DNA of 53,790 nt from Actinomycetota bacterium. Its GTDB lineage: Bacteria > Actinomycetota > Actinomycetes > Propionibacteriales > Propionibacteriaceae. The stretch lies in contig JAIUOT010000048.1 of the NCBI GenBank assembly GCA_020161015.1, forward strand, positions 1 to 53,790, in the 5' to 3' direction. Positions 41,620-51,450 of the stretch are shown here, in pieces (the stretch's first letter is position 1; each line of letters begins with the position of its first letter). The translations under genes were made by a program, and so were the position numbers. A model generated the notes under the pieces. The model worked only from the letters and a program-made list of their open reading frames with translations, had not been told where the DNA came from and made no database searches.

Positions 41620-44461
41620 CGGAGTCCTGTTCGGCGTCCAGCGCGTCCTGTTCGTCCGCAGCGGTGGCGGATCCCGGGCCATACTTCTTGACTACTGCGT
41701 CCCAGGTGAACTCGGCCAGCCGCTCAGGCTTGCCGTAGAGCTGATCCTCGATCATCGGGTAGATGCCGTAGTCCCAGATTCGTCGAAGCCGCTGGTTGTC
41801 GAGGACGGTCGCCTTTCCTTTGCCGGCGCCATCCGCCATGAAGTGTGAGTGGCCGATGAGCAGATGGCTGCCGCGCAGTAGACCCTTCAGCTGATCGTTG
41901 ACCGCATCGACTAGGGAAGCCACCCACGCGGGTTCCTCGTTGGCCTTGAGCCAGTCCCGTAGGACGTCCCTGAGCGGGCCTTCGTTCGGCACGAACGGGA
42001 TGAAGTGGAAGCGGCGTCGCAGTGCTGCATCGATCATCGCGATCGAGCGATCCGCCGTGTTCATCGTGCCGATGAAGTAGAGGTTTGCGGGCAGCTCGAA
42101 TGGCTCGTCGGCCCGGTATTGGGTGCGCACCCATTTGCGTCGGTATTCGAGCAGGTAGAGCAGCTCACCAAAGACCCGTGGGAGGTTCGCCCGGTTCAGC
42201 TCGTCGATGATCAGGACGTGCGGCTGTCCCGGCGCGGACTCCGCCTTCTCCGCCATCAATGCCAGCGGCCCCTTGCGCAACTCATACGTCATCTGGCCGG
42301 CCTCGTCAGTTCGGGGCCGATAGCCCTCGAAGAAGTCCTCGTACGACATCGAGGGGTGGAACTGGACGAGCATCCGCCGGTCCGGATCGGGCTGGATCGC
42401 GGCAGCGAACTTGTCCGCGACGTAGGTCTTTCCCGTGCCGGGCGGCCCGTAGAACACCACTTGTCCCTTCTCCAGAAGCAGCTCCCTGATCTCCTCCAGG
42501 AATCGCCTCGGCACCAGCAACTCCCCGGCCGCCGTCTCGAGCAGATCAACATCCGGGCTGATCTCATCGAGGTCGTTCTCAAGCAGCCAGTAGCCGAACT
42601 GCGCCTGTCCCCACGGGTCATCGGGGAAGAGTTGCTCGAGCCGGTTCCTGAGCGCGTCGTTCGCGACGAGTTGCTGCTCGCCCCGCGAGAGCGTCTGATC
42701 CGGCTCGGGGAGGCCCAGCCTGCGAAGCATGGCGATCTTGCCGTGCGGACCGGTGAGCGGGAAGACCGGCAGGAACCGGCCAGGATCCACGATCGCCAGC
42801 ATCTTCATCAGGACGGATTCGCCAAGGCCCCTGGTTCCCAAGTCGTTCCAGTCCAGGCCGCGGTCGATCCGCTTCGCGACCGGCTCGTCGTCCCACAGGA
42901 TCTGGTGGAGCTTGTGCGCGAACGAGTCCAGTGTGATCGAATCCATCGAGCTGAGGCTGGCGTTGAGTACTGACTGCGGGCCTGGGCGTCCGTACCGGCC
43001 GGTGTTGACAAGCTTGCGGAACACGTCGAGATCGAAGACGACCAGATTGTTGGCGCTGAGCATGTCGGCGAACTTCGCCCGTTCTTCCTGCTGCCAAGCG
43101 TCACCGTCATTCGGATATGGCCGGTCGCTGCGGAACTTCTCAGCGAGCCACGCGAGTTCGTCAAGCGCGTCCGGCCCTGGGGTCGCAGGCGTCGGCACGG
43201 CCGAAGGCCCGGCGACGAGATCGAGCGCAGGGACGAGTGCCTCGGCGACGTCGAGGACGGCGTCGCCGAGGCCAAGACCGGCGGGCACCTCATCCCAGGG
43301 CCACCACCGGCCGACGAAGATCTGCCCGTCCCTGAACACATCAACCGGGACGAGGCGGTCCCCACTCAGGTGGGGCTGGATCCGGAAGAACGTCATCCCG
43401 GCTGGAAGTGCGGGCGACATGCGTTCCGAGAGCCGGCCGAGTGTCGTCGGGTCGTCACCGTAGGCGTGAAGGCCCATCGCCAGCCCGGACCGGGTCGCCC
43501 ACAGCCGCAAGCTCGGCGCATACGCCTCGTCGCTGACCGCCCAGCTGGCGTAGGCGTCAGCACGAAACGCAGCAGTCCTGTCGAAAGCGACCCGCGTGTC
43601 GACCTTCTGCGGCTTGAGCTGCCTGCCGGTCCGAGCGCTCAGGCTCTCGACGAGCCCCTCCGCTGCGAAGCTCAACTCGCCCCTGAGTTGGAGCGCCAGC
43701 GACTGCGCCCGCTCCGCCGCACCATCATCTTCGTAGCCGTCACCGCGCTTGTACCGGGACATCAGATCGGCCGCTTCGGCACACATACTCGGAAGCTGAG
43801 GATTCAGACCAATGAACTTGTGCTCGCTCAAGTACCACAACAGGTTTCCAAACTTGTAGGTCTCGACAGGGAACAGCGAACGAGCGACCTCAACGAAGTC
43901 GGGCCAACGATCCAGAGCGGTCGGCGCTCGCAGCCAACCCAGATCACCCATCACCTTGTTAGCGCTGTCCCACATCACTGGCCAGGCCGGAGTGACTGGA
44001 TCGGTGACCCAGAACAACGACAGCACGTACGGAATCCGGGCAGCCTGCGGGCGCGTTGCGCCGGTCCCGATGTTCTGGGTCGCCGCCACCACCGCGCTCA
44101 CCTTTTCCACCGACTCCGCCAGCGTGTGGGGGGTCTCCAGCGCCCGCTGGAGCACGCGCGCCGGCTCGCCGTCGCCGTCCGGCGTGTACTTGACCACCTG
44201 GTTGAGCCACATCTGTCCGAACCCGCGAAACGCCATGTACGGACCCGGCCTTCGGGTCCACTCGTCCACCGACCGCCGGAACCCCTCGATGTCGCCATCG
44301 CTCTGGAACTGGTTGATGAACGCGCGCATCTCGGCATCACGCACAGAGCGCAACTCGTCGAATCCGGCCCACCTATCGAGGACTTCCTCGTCCTGCGACG
44401 CCGCTTGCCCGATCTGCTCCAGCTTCGCCTGCCATCGCGGCAGATCGTTCTCGTGAATCAC
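41609..44461 (-). CDS. mcrB: McrB-family AAA+ GTPase with a large N-terminal region
   Basis: 950 aa. The C-terminal AAA+ domain has Walker A GPPGTGKT (about residue 674), Walker B VLIIDELNRAN (about 748) and GTMNTADRSIAMIDAALRRRF (about 800), the McrB signature. The first 600 or so residues are much longer than the 160-residue recognition domain of E. coli McrB and contain WPVMWDSANKVMGDLGWL and FGNLLWYLSEHKF; they probably recognise the DNA modification or another phage signal. GTG at 44461 is chosen for AAGGAGG upstream. Third gene of a four-gene minus-strand operon. Confidence 0.92.
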   Translation of the reverse strand: MIHENDLPRWQAKLEQIGQAASQDEEVLDRWAGFDELRSVRDAEMRAFINQFQSDGDIEGFRRSVDEWTRRPGPYMAFRGFGQMWLNQVVKYTPDGDGEPARVLQRALETPHTLAESVEKVSAVVAATQNIGTGATRPQAARIPYVLSLFWVTDPVTPAWPVMWDSANKVMGDLGWLRAPTALDRWPDFVEVARSLFPVETYKFGNLLWYLSEHKFIGLNPQLPSMCAEAADLMSRYKRGDGYEDDGAAERAQSLALQLRGELSFAAEGLVESLSARTGRQLKPQKVDTRVAFDRTAAFRADAYASWAVSDEAYAPSLRLWATRSGLAMGLHAYGDDPTTLGRLSERMSPALPAGMTFFRIQPHLSGDRLVPVDVFRDGQIFVGRWWPWDEVPAGLGLGDAVLDVAEALVPALDLVAGPSAVPTPATPGPDALDELAWLAEKFRSDRPYPNDGDAWQQEERAKFADMLSANNLVVFDLDVFRKLVNTGRYGRPGPQSVLNASLSSMDSITLDSFAHKLHQILWDDEPVAKRIDRGLDWNDLGTRGLGESVLMKMLAIVDPGRFLPVFPLTGPHGKIAMLRRLGLPEPDQTLSRGEQQLVANDALRNRLEQLFPDDPWGQAQFGYWLLENDLDEISPDVDLLETAAGELLVPRRFLEEIRELLLEKGQVVFYGPPGTGKTYVADKFAAAIQPDPDRRMLVQFHPSMSYEDFFEGYRPRTDEAGQMTYELRKGPLALMAEKAESAPGQPHVLIIDELNRANLPRVFGELLYLLEYRRKWVRTQYRADEPFELPANLYFIGTMNTADRSIAMIDAALRRRFHFIPFVPNEGPLRDVLRDWLKANEEPAWVASLVDAVNDQLKGLLRGSHLLIGHSHFMADGAGKGKATVLDNQRLRRIWDYGIYPMIEDQLYGKPERLAEFTWDAVVKKYGPGSATAADEQDALDAEQDSDGG

Positions 44462-44618
44462 GTGAGTGACCTCCTTGCGAGTAAGGATGCCGCCCAAGGG
44501 ACAGCCGTGTCATCGAACGGCATCGACCCTTCGCGATTGGTCTGACATCCTTCGGGTGAAAATGTCGGTTGGGTGTAGCCGATTGCGCCGGACCTGTGGC
44601 GTGGACCGCGAACGGACC

Positions 44619-44813
44619 TCAGGGCAGCACCGCTTTGGCGGCCAGGAGTGACACGAGAGCGCTTGCCAGCTGTACAGCGAGATCGTCCCGAGCGGCGTCT
44701 CCGGTGTTCTCTGGGAACGTGACGCTGGTGCCGTCGCGGAATGCCACCCGCCACTGCACTCCCACCCAGATCTCACGTGCCCAAGGGAACTGCCGCACTC
44801 GATCGCAGGCCAC
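44619..44813 (-). CDS. Small unknown protein in the McrBC operon
   Basis: Up to 64 aa from a GTG at 44813. WVGVQWRVAFRDGTSVTFPENTGD is strand-rich and is followed by a helix DDLAVQLASALVSLL. It overlaps the end of the upstream small gene by 41 bases. No family recognised; start uncertain. Confidence 0.5.
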   Translation of the reverse strand: MACDRVRQFPWAREIWVGVQWRVAFRDGTSVTFPENTGDAARDDLAVQLASALVSLLAAKAVLP

Positions 44814-45111
44814 GACCCACGGACTCGATCGCCTGGCCGGCTATGAGGATCGTCCGTGCATCCAGCAGCTCGTGCAGGTTGTCGTCGGCCTCCCGGGCGC
44901 ACGGCGTCGTCGCTTCGGCAAGAAGAACCATGCCTTCGATGAGCGCAGGGCTGTGCCACCTGCGTAGATCATCCGGGAGATCCTCGGACCATCCGTAGCC
45001 GACCTCGACTTCACGCGAACCGACCAGCGCGACGACACGATCCTGCAGCCGCGCGGGCGCTCCAGCAAAGCATGCCCAGAGCCGGTCGTACCCGGCGGTC
45101 TCAAGCTTCAT
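44773..45111 (-). CDS. Unknown protein, first gene of the McrBC operon
   Basis: 112 aa. MKLETAGYDRLWACFAGAP, VGYGWSEDLPDDLRRWH, and a helical C terminus (DDNLHELLDARTILIAGQAIESVG). No domain recognised. TAGCGT seven bases before the ATG suggests a leaderless start. Its ATG shares bases with an unlikely ATG at 45110 on the other strand. Confidence 0.65.
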   Translation of the reverse strand: MKLETAGYDRLWACFAGAPARLQDRVVALVGSREVEVGYGWSEDLPDDLRRWHSPALIEGMVLLAEATTPCAREADDNLHELLDARTILIAGQAIESVGRGLRSSAAVPLGT

Positions 45112-46450
45112 GGGTCTCACGCTAGACGTCGCCTCTGACGGTCCTCGGTTCGCCATCGCCCTCCTGGGCGCGCCACGACTGAGTGTCAGACATGCTGCCC
45201 ATACTGAGCTGAGAGATGGCAGGGACAAGAACACTGAGCAAAGGAGGCGTCCGCAATGTTGGGGGGAGCCAAGACTGGAGACCTACCTGAACGAGCGGAC
45301 GCAGCGGGCATCCAGCGAACTCGCGAGCCTAGCGCCGGACTATCTCGTGTCTGAGAACGAGGACGTTCTCGTCGAGGCACTCCTGCAGAAGCACCTCCCT
45401 GCACCGATCAGGATCGACTGGGACAACTCCGTCATGCACCCGGTGAGCGAGACCACTCTGGATGTCAGGGACCAGTTCGAGCGGGACAGGGTGTACAGAG
45501 TTCCGGCCAGTCGGATCGTCATCCGATTTCCCATCGACGGCACCGGCGACATGCTCAAGTACAACGCTCGGACGACGAGCTTGTCCGGAACGGTTGGCGA
45601 TGTCCGCGGTGGCGAACTCGTGCTCGAGATCACCGAACGCGAACTCAGCCGCGAACTTGTCGAAGCCAGGACGAAGGGGCTGCGGGACTCTGTGAGCCAG
45701 CGAGTGGAGTGGGCAAACAACGATCTCGAAGAGTTCAGACGCAACGTCGACCGCGGCCTCCGGAACGAGTACGAAGCGAGGAAGAAGCGCATTCTCGCCG
45801 ATCGGGCGCTCACCGACTCCCTCGGGATTCCGGCGCGGTCAACTGGCAACCGCCCACCGAGTGTCCCTGCCCAGCGCAAGCAGGTCACTCTCGACACACG
45901 CAGGCATCAGTCCGAGTTCGTGCCCGAGCCCGTCTTGGAAGAGGCGATTTACCGCGATGTGGTGCAAGCCACCGTCTCCTGGGCTCGAAGTCTCGAACGC
46001 ACGCCCAACGCCGGCAACAAGCTAGGCGAGGAGGATCTGCGTGACCTGCTGCTCGGAACCCTCAACTCGTACTGGGAGGGCAAGGCCGGCGGCGAACTCT
46101 TCAACGGTGCCGGCAAGACCGACGTCTTGGTACGCCACGAGAACCGCAACGTATTCATCGCTGAGTGCAAGGTCTGGCGCGGCCCGAAGACCATCGCGGC
46201 CGCTCTCGACCAGCTCCTGAACTACCTCGTCTGGCGCGACAGCAAGGCGGCACTCCTCGTCTTCATCCGAACCGCCAATCCGGCCGCGACGATCGCCAGC
46301 CTGCACACCGCCGTCGAGCAGCACCCGCGACACGTCCTGACGAAGCCGGATGGCCAGCCACACAACGTTGTCGACTACATCCTCACTGCCGACGACGAGG
46401 GCCGCAAAGTCGCCCTGGCCGTCATCCCTGTGGTCCTCAAGCACGGTTAG
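45110..46450 (+). CDS. PD-(D/E)xK nuclease-like defence protein, start frameshifted at a G6 tract
   Basis: 446 aa as an intact frame from ATG 45110, but that start has no ribosome-binding site and overlaps a divergent gene. The strong AAAGGAGG at 45240 with ATG 45256 is in a different frame: removing one G from GGGGGG (45261-45266) would join it to this frame as M-L-G-E-P-R-L-E-T-Y. The C-terminal part shows KTDVLVRHENRNVFIAECKVWRG, that is D-x(n)-E-x-K of a restriction-like nuclease, then a helical ALDQLLNYLVW. The middle (about residues 180-240) is a charged coiled coil. Divergent from the McrBC operon and followed by a NACHT protein, so a defence role is likely. Confidence 0.75.
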   Translation: MGLTLDVASDGPRFAIALLGAPRLSVRHAAHTELRDGRDKNTEQRRRPQCWGEPRLETYLNERTQRASSELASLAPDYLVSENEDVLVEALLQKHLPAPIRIDWDNSVMHPVSETTLDVRDQFERDRVYRVPASRIVIRFPIDGTGDMLKYNARTTSLSGTVGDVRGGELVLEITERELSRELVEARTKGLRDSVSQRVEWANNDLEEFRRNVDRGLRNEYEARKKRILADRALTDSLGIPARSTGNRPPSVPAQRKQVTLDTRRHQSEFVPEPVLEEAIYRDVVQATVSWARSLERTPNAGNKLGEEDLRDLLLGTLNSYWEGKAGGELFNGAGKTDVLVRHENRNVFIAECKVWRGPKTIAAALDQLLNYLVWRDSKAALLVFIRTANPAATIASLHTAVEQHPRHVLTKPDGQPHNVVDYILTADDEGRKVALAVIPVVLKHG

Positions 46451-46699
46451 GCCTCCGCTACTCATGGGCAACGTCGCCGATACGTCTGTTGCTCCGATGT
46501 GTCGCAACGCCCAAACGGACTCGGGCGGGATCGCATGAAGCTGGTGCCTGCGTAGTCACCCGCGGCAGTTGCGACGGGGTTGGCGGAGCCCCGTTTGCCC
46601 AGGGTCGAGGTCTTGCCCGGCGTGCACCAACCGCGCAACGCTTCGGCTGGCTAGCCTTATGCAGGAGAAGCCGAGGGTTCAGGAAGGACGCCGCAGGCG

Positions 46700-49600
46700 A
46701 TGTTGAGGCCGGACGGAACCGAGTCTGGCGCTACCGAGAGCGTGGACGAACTGACACTAGACGGTCTCGGGGCGCTGACGCAGCAGAGCGTGCCCACGCC
46801 GGTGAAGAATCCTCCGGTTCTCCCACTGTCCAGCATAGATCCCGAGGCATTTGAACGCCTTGTAGCAGAACTGGTTTCGCTTGGCACGAACCAATCGGTG
46901 CACTTCTACGGCCGCAGGGGCCAGAAGCAGTACGGGCTGGACATCGTCGAGACACTCATGGACGGCTCAACAGTGCTCTACCAAGTCCGCCGTTACCAGT
47001 CCATCACCCCAAAGCAGATCACGGACGCGGTCCACGACTACGCAGGGCCGCCCCGGCTCACGCAGTCTGGCCAGAACGACAGGTTGTTTGCGGCCACGAA
47101 GTTCGTCCTAGTCACCGCCGCGCCGGTTGAGGACGACACCCAGAAGGTGAACGCAATCTCCCGCCTCCAAGAGGCATACTCGGGCGATCTCATGATCGAC
47201 GCGTGGGGTCAGGAGACCGTCTCCCGCAAGCTGCGCGGATCCCCGAACCTGATCGCTGCAATGTTCGGCGACTCTTGGGCGCAGGAGTTCTGCGGCGAGC
47301 GCGCACTGCGCGAGGCGCGTCAAGGGGCGGCAGACAGGAAGCGAGCAGAGGATGCACTCGTGGCCGCCGTCGCTGCGCAATACGAGCAGGACGATGGCGT
47401 GCAGTTCCGCCAGGTCGACCTCGTCGGCATCAGCGTCGACAGCCTCTTCGTCGACGTGCCTGTCGTCACCTTCGCTGAGAGCCCAGCTGCAACCTGGATG
47501 GCAAGGCTAGGACCAGCGACGAAGGGCGAGGACGGGGACGATCTTGAACTCGATAGCACGGACCTCGTTGGGCACGTCGGCGCCGCGCAGGTCCTGCTCC
47601 ACGCTGACTGGAAGGGCAGCGCCGTGATCGTCGGCGGGCCAGGCCAAGGCAAGACAACGCTCCTGCAGTACCTCTGTCAGTACCACCGCGCGCGACTGCT
47701 CGGAAAACCAGAGGCCTACTCGCCATTGGCGGCGGGTCTGACTTCGGTCTCCGAGTGCGTCCGCACCCCGATCCGGATCGAACTCCCGAAGTATGCCGAG
47801 TGGAGGCGCAGGTGGCGCCAGTCGAACCATGGCTCACGGCCGGGCTCGAGGAAACCGAGCAAGGCGCACGTGACGACCATCGAGCGATACATCCTTGAGT
47901 TGGTCGCCGAGCGAAGTGGCATGCAGTTTGCGCACAAAGCCCTGACGGATGTCCTGGCTGCCCGGCCGCTCCTGCTGGCTCTTGACGGCTTGGACGAGGT
48001 TGCCGACCTGACAGAACGAGAGGAGATCGCCAGCGAGATCCGCGACACTCGTGCGCGTTTGGAGAGTCTCGGAAGGGACACGGTTGTACTCGTTGCCACC
48101 AGGCCGGGCCGTGTCGGCCGTCCGATCTGGCGAGAGCCGGAGTTCTCCCCACTCTTTCTAGAGAAGCTAACAACTCCCCTCCGGATCCTGTACCTCGAAC
48201 GGTGGGCCAAGAGCGCGAGGCTCAAGCCCGACCAGATCGACGCATTGAAGGAGACATTCGTCGCAAGCATGGCGCTCGGGCACGTGGCCGAGTTGGCTGG
48301 CAACCCGATGCAACTCGCCATTCTGCTTCACCTGATGCAGCGGCGGGCGGTCCTTCCTGAGAGGAGGACCGATCTGTACGCCCGGTACATCGACGTGTTC
48401 TGGGACCGCGAGTCCGAACACGCGCTGGTAGCGACCAAGAAGGACCTGGTCCTGCCGTTCCACAAGCTCTTGGCTTGGCATATCCACTCGCGCATCGAAC
48501 TGCAGCAGTCCGATGGAACGATCTCCAGGTCAGATCTGAAGGACCTGTTGACGGGATACCTAGTGCCGCGCGGGCAGTCGGCGGAGGTGATCGATGAGAT
48601 CTTCACTTCTGTGACCGGACGTGTCCTCTGCCTTGTCGCAAGAGACGTTGACTCAGACGAGTTCCAGTTTGAAGTCCAGCCATTGCGGGAGTACTTCGCG
48701 GCGGAACATATCCACGACATGTCCCCAAACAACTCGAACCAGAACAGCCGCCAGGCCACCCTCAGTGTGCTCATCCGCCGGCCGTACTGGTCAAATGTCA
48801 TGCGCTTCTTCGCCGGGGAGTTCTCGCCTGGAGAGACCCCATCGATCGTCTACCTGCTGCGTGAGTTGCGGGACGACCCGAGGTTCGGAGTACACCCGAT
48901 CGGCAAGACCGCCGCGAAGCTGCTGCTCGATGATCGCGTGTTCGCCGGCCAGATGCGGCAAGTCATCGAAGATGCCGCCGAACTCGTGGTCGGCGGGACA
49001 GGGCCGACGCTATCCACTGACGGCCTGCTCCAGGGCGACTCGTCCTCAGCCCAGCTCTCCCCCGGGGCCGGTGCAGAGCAAGCGGTCGAGATCCTCTCTC
49101 GACGTCTGGCGAAGTGGAATGCCGAGGATGACCGCACATCGATCGTTCTGCTCCTGCGCCAGCTGAACGGGGTCGAGGCGGCTAGCCGGCTGCTCTGGTC
49201 GTCTCGGGACGGATTGCCGCCAGAGCAGTGGATACGCAGCCTCTCTGACCTATGCCAACTCCGCCCGCCTGACTCGGGCGCGACCCGCATGCTTGAGGAG
49301 GCTGGAGCAGAAGTAACTCCGTCCTACCCGCTCCTCACGACACTGATCGAATCGCGATCAAGGCCCGTTGTGGATTCGCTGGTGGTGCACGCCTTGGGCG
49401 AGATCGGCGAAGGCCTGTTCGACCCGCCTGCCGACCTTGACCCACAGGACACCTACGCACGTGTCGCGCGCAGTTGCAGCGCGCTGCCCTTCTACGACCA
49501 CCTCAAGCAATCGAGTAACCGCTGGTCGGCTACCGCCAACCCAGGGCCAACGACTACGGCTCCGAAGCGACGCACTCGCTCGGCTTCGATTGCGTGGAAG

Positions 49601-50488
49601 GAGCAGGTGCGACGCATCGAGGCCATCCACGCGAAAGACGCGAACTGGGCACAGAAGGATCCGTGGAAGGAGGCATTCGCGGAACTGGCGACCCTTTGGA
49701 GCGGCACCCCGTGGCCGCTGAGAGAGGCACTGCCTCTCGCCCCTCTCGACGTGGTGGACACGAAGCAGTCGTCGATCTCAATCAAGGCTGGAGCGTCCTG
49801 GCTCGAAGTGCTGAACTGGCGGTTGGAGGCCGCGCGAAACTGCGCGGATCCCGGCTGGTGGCAGGCGGAGGCAGGCCGAGTCTCGGACGACCTCGCTGCG
49901 ATGACGTACCTCACATACACGCTGCAAGTGGCGGGCGTCCGTGTCATCGAGAGCACGACAGGCTCCCTGAACCAACTTGCTGAGTCGCTTGACCGTCGAA
50001 GGCTGTCGGCCGTCGCGGGTTCATTGACCAGGTACAGAGCGGCCGAACCGAACGTCCGCAGGCTCGTCCTCGACGACTCCCTCCGCCTGAGAAAGGTCTC
50101 GCCCAACGCGCACCTGAGCACCCTGTTGTGGACCCTCGCAAGCGACGCGTCTTTGCCCTACCTCGCCCGTGGCGCCAGGGAAGGACTCCCCAACTTCTGG
50201 GGTGCAGGCCAAGCTCTCAACTCGATCGTCCGTGTGATGGTGGCACAAAGCAAGCATCGACTGGATGCAGCCCTGTTCAAGGGGGCCCGGCGCGACATTC
50301 CGCCCGGCACGCTTACTGCCAGCGCCGTCACCAAGCTGACGATGACACAGGCGCAAGGAATCCTTCGAGCGCCTCACGACTGGCCAAGCGACCTGGTCCG
50401 GCTGGCAGTTGAGCGACTCGATGAGCGGCTGGCCCAGCAGACCGCCGTCGCTTCGGAGGCTGCCCAGCGCGACTGGGGTGTCAGCTAG
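46700..50488 (+). CDS. NACHT NTPase with N-terminal Mrr-like nuclease domain (antiphage STAND protein)
   Basis: 1262 aa. The N-terminal domain (about residues 45-200) has FERLVAELVSLG, GQKQYGLDIVE and VLYQVRRYQ, matching the Mrr-type D...QxK nuclease except that the catalytic lysine position reads arginine. The NACHT module has Walker A GGPGQGKTTLL (about 312), Walker B LLALDGLDEVA (about 423), LVATRPG and the NACHT-type PLREYFAAEHI (about 663). The remaining 560 residues are helical and likely the sensor. Bacterial NACHT/Avs proteins trigger effector activity on phage sensing. ATG at 46700. The 249 bases upstream hold no gene. Confidence 0.88.
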   Translation: MLRPDGTESGATESVDELTLDGLGALTQQSVPTPVKNPPVLPLSSIDPEAFERLVAELVSLGTNQSVHFYGRRGQKQYGLDIVETLMDGSTVLYQVRRYQSITPKQITDAVHDYAGPPRLTQSGQNDRLFAATKFVLVTAAPVEDDTQKVNAISRLQEAYSGDLMIDAWGQETVSRKLRGSPNLIAAMFGDSWAQEFCGERALREARQGAADRKRAEDALVAAVAAQYEQDDGVQFRQVDLVGISVDSLFVDVPVVTFAESPAATWMARLGPATKGEDGDDLELDSTDLVGHVGAAQVLLHADWKGSAVIVGGPGQGKTTLLQYLCQYHRARLLGKPEAYSPLAAGLTSVSECVRTPIRIELPKYAEWRRRWRQSNHGSRPGSRKPSKAHVTTIERYILELVAERSGMQFAHKALTDVLAARPLLLALDGLDEVADLTEREEIASEIRDTRARLESLGRDTVVLVATRPGRVGRPIWREPEFSPLFLEKLTTPLRILYLERWAKSARLKPDQIDALKETFVASMALGHVAELAGNPMQLAILLHLMQRRAVLPERRTDLYARYIDVFWDRESEHALVATKKDLVLPFHKLLAWHIHSRIELQQSDGTISRSDLKDLLTGYLVPRGQSAEVIDEIFTSVTGRVLCLVARDVDSDEFQFEVQPLREYFAAEHIHDMSPNNSNQNSRQATLSVLIRRPYWSNVMRFFAGEFSPGETPSIVYLLRELRDDPRFGVHPIGKTAAKLLLDDRVFAGQMRQVIEDAAELVVGGTGPTLSTDGLLQGDSSSAQLSPGAGAEQAVEILSRRLAKWNAEDDRTSIVLLLRQLNGVEAASRLLWSSRDGLPPEQWIRSLSDLCQLRPPDSGATRMLEEAGAEVTPSYPLLTTLIESRSRPVVDSLVVHALGEIGEGLFDPPADLDPQDTYARVARSCSALPFYDHLKQSSNRWSATANPGPTTTAPKRRTRSASIAWKEQVRRIEAIHAKDANWAQKDPWKEAFAELATLWSGTPWPLREALPLAPLDVVDTKQSSISIKAGASWLEVLNWRLEAARNCADPGWWQAEAGRVSDDLAAMTYLTYTLQVAGVRVIESTTGSLNQLAESLDRRRLSAVAGSLTRYRAAEPNVRRLVLDDSLRLRKVSPNAHLSTLLWTLASDASLPYLARGAREGLPNFWGAGQALNSIVRVMVAQSKHRLDAALFKGARRDIPPGTLTASAVTKLTMTQAQGILRAPHDWPSDLVRLAVERLDERLAQQTAVASEAAQRDWGVS

Positions 50489-50507
50489 TACCCAGCCCAT
50501 GTGCCGG

Positions 50508-50551
50508 TGTGGCAATGGGGTGAACCCAATGTGCGGCAATGGGGTGTACCC
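50508..50551 (+). repeat. Two 20-bp direct repeats, candidate transposon end
   Basis: Copies at 50508-50527 and 50532-50551 differ at 2 of 20 positions (core GGCAATGGGGTG), 24 bases apart. They begin 20 bases after the NACHT stop and precede the 3' end of tniB, where TniA-type transposons carry repeated transposase-binding sites. The remainder of 50489-50631 shows nothing else. Confidence 0.6.
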
Positions 50552-50631
50552 CAGAGCAACACGCTCCATGACCGCCTGACTGTGACTTCGTCTGCTGAAT
50601 GGCGGGGTTCTTCGGTCGCTTCGTGGCGGGG

Positions 50632-51450
50632 TCAGGTGACACCGATGACCAGGGTGCTCTGTGCGGCTTCGATGACGTCGTTGGTGATGGTGTCGAGTTC
50701 GTTGATCTTCAGGACCCGCTGGATCTGGGGGAAGAGGCGTTCGAGGAGCCGGAAGTTGCCGCGGGTGATCCGTGCGATGGCTGCGATGGCTTGGGCGTCG
50801 GTGAAGTCGTCGGGGTCGAGGGGCTTGCCGAGGGATCGCCAGTGTCGCTCGAGGACGAACAGCAGTTCGTCTTGTCCCAGGGGCCGGTACTGGTGGGCGA
50901 AGCCGACTCGGCTGTAGAACTGGGGGTAGTGGCTGAACTGCTTCTCCAGGCCGGGCATGCCGATCAGGATCAGGGCGATGTCGTCGCGGTCGTAGCGATC
51001 GCGCAGCAGTTCCAGCGCGGCGGGACGTAGTCGTTCGGCCTCGTCGACGATGATCAGCTCCACGTAGTTCCTGCCGTGTCGCCATCCCCAGGCCTCGGGA
51101 GTGGCCGTGCCGGGAGGTACGAGGTGCTGCTCGATGCACATGTTGGTGCGGTTGATGGCTTGGGTCAGCTCGTCCTTCAGGGTCCGCGGGGTGGTCAGCA
51201 CGCTGGGGGTGTAGAGCACGGTGCGGCTCCGGTTCAAGGCGGCGTAGATCTTGGCGTCGTTGTCGGAGCGCGGCCCCCAGTAGGTCAGCAGGTCATGAGC
51301 CTTCTCGTAGTGTGCGTAGCGGCGTGCGGAGAGTGTCTTTCCTACGCCGGCTGATCCGAAGCACAAACCGATGGTGTGCCCGCGGCGCACGGCGTCGGCG
51401 AACTCGGTGAAGCGGCGGTGCTCCTTGGTGACGATGAAGCGCTGGCTCAC
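50632..51450 (-). CDS. tniB: TniB-like AAA ATPase of a transposon
   Basis: 272 aa. Walker A CFGSAGVGKTLSARRYA (about residues 29-46), Walker B ELIIVDEAERL, and sensor IALILIGMPGLEKQ are typical of TniB/TnsC-type transposition regulators that select targets and activate the DDE transposase. The GTG at 51450 overlaps the tniA stop (GTGA). No TniQ gene follows. Confidence 0.9.
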   Translation of the reverse strand: MSQRFIVTKEHRRFTEFADAVRRGHTIGLCFGSAGVGKTLSARRYAHYEKAHDLLTYWGPRSDNDAKIYAALNRSRTVLYTPSVLTTPRTLKDELTQAINRTNMCIEQHLVPPGTATPEAWGWRHGRNYVELIIVDEAERLRPAALELLRDRYDRDDIALILIGMPGLEKQFSHYPQFYSRVGFAHQYRPLGQDELLFVLERHWRSLGKPLDPDDFTDAQAIAAIARITRGNFRLLERLFPQIQRVLKINELDTITNDVIEAAQSTLVIGVT

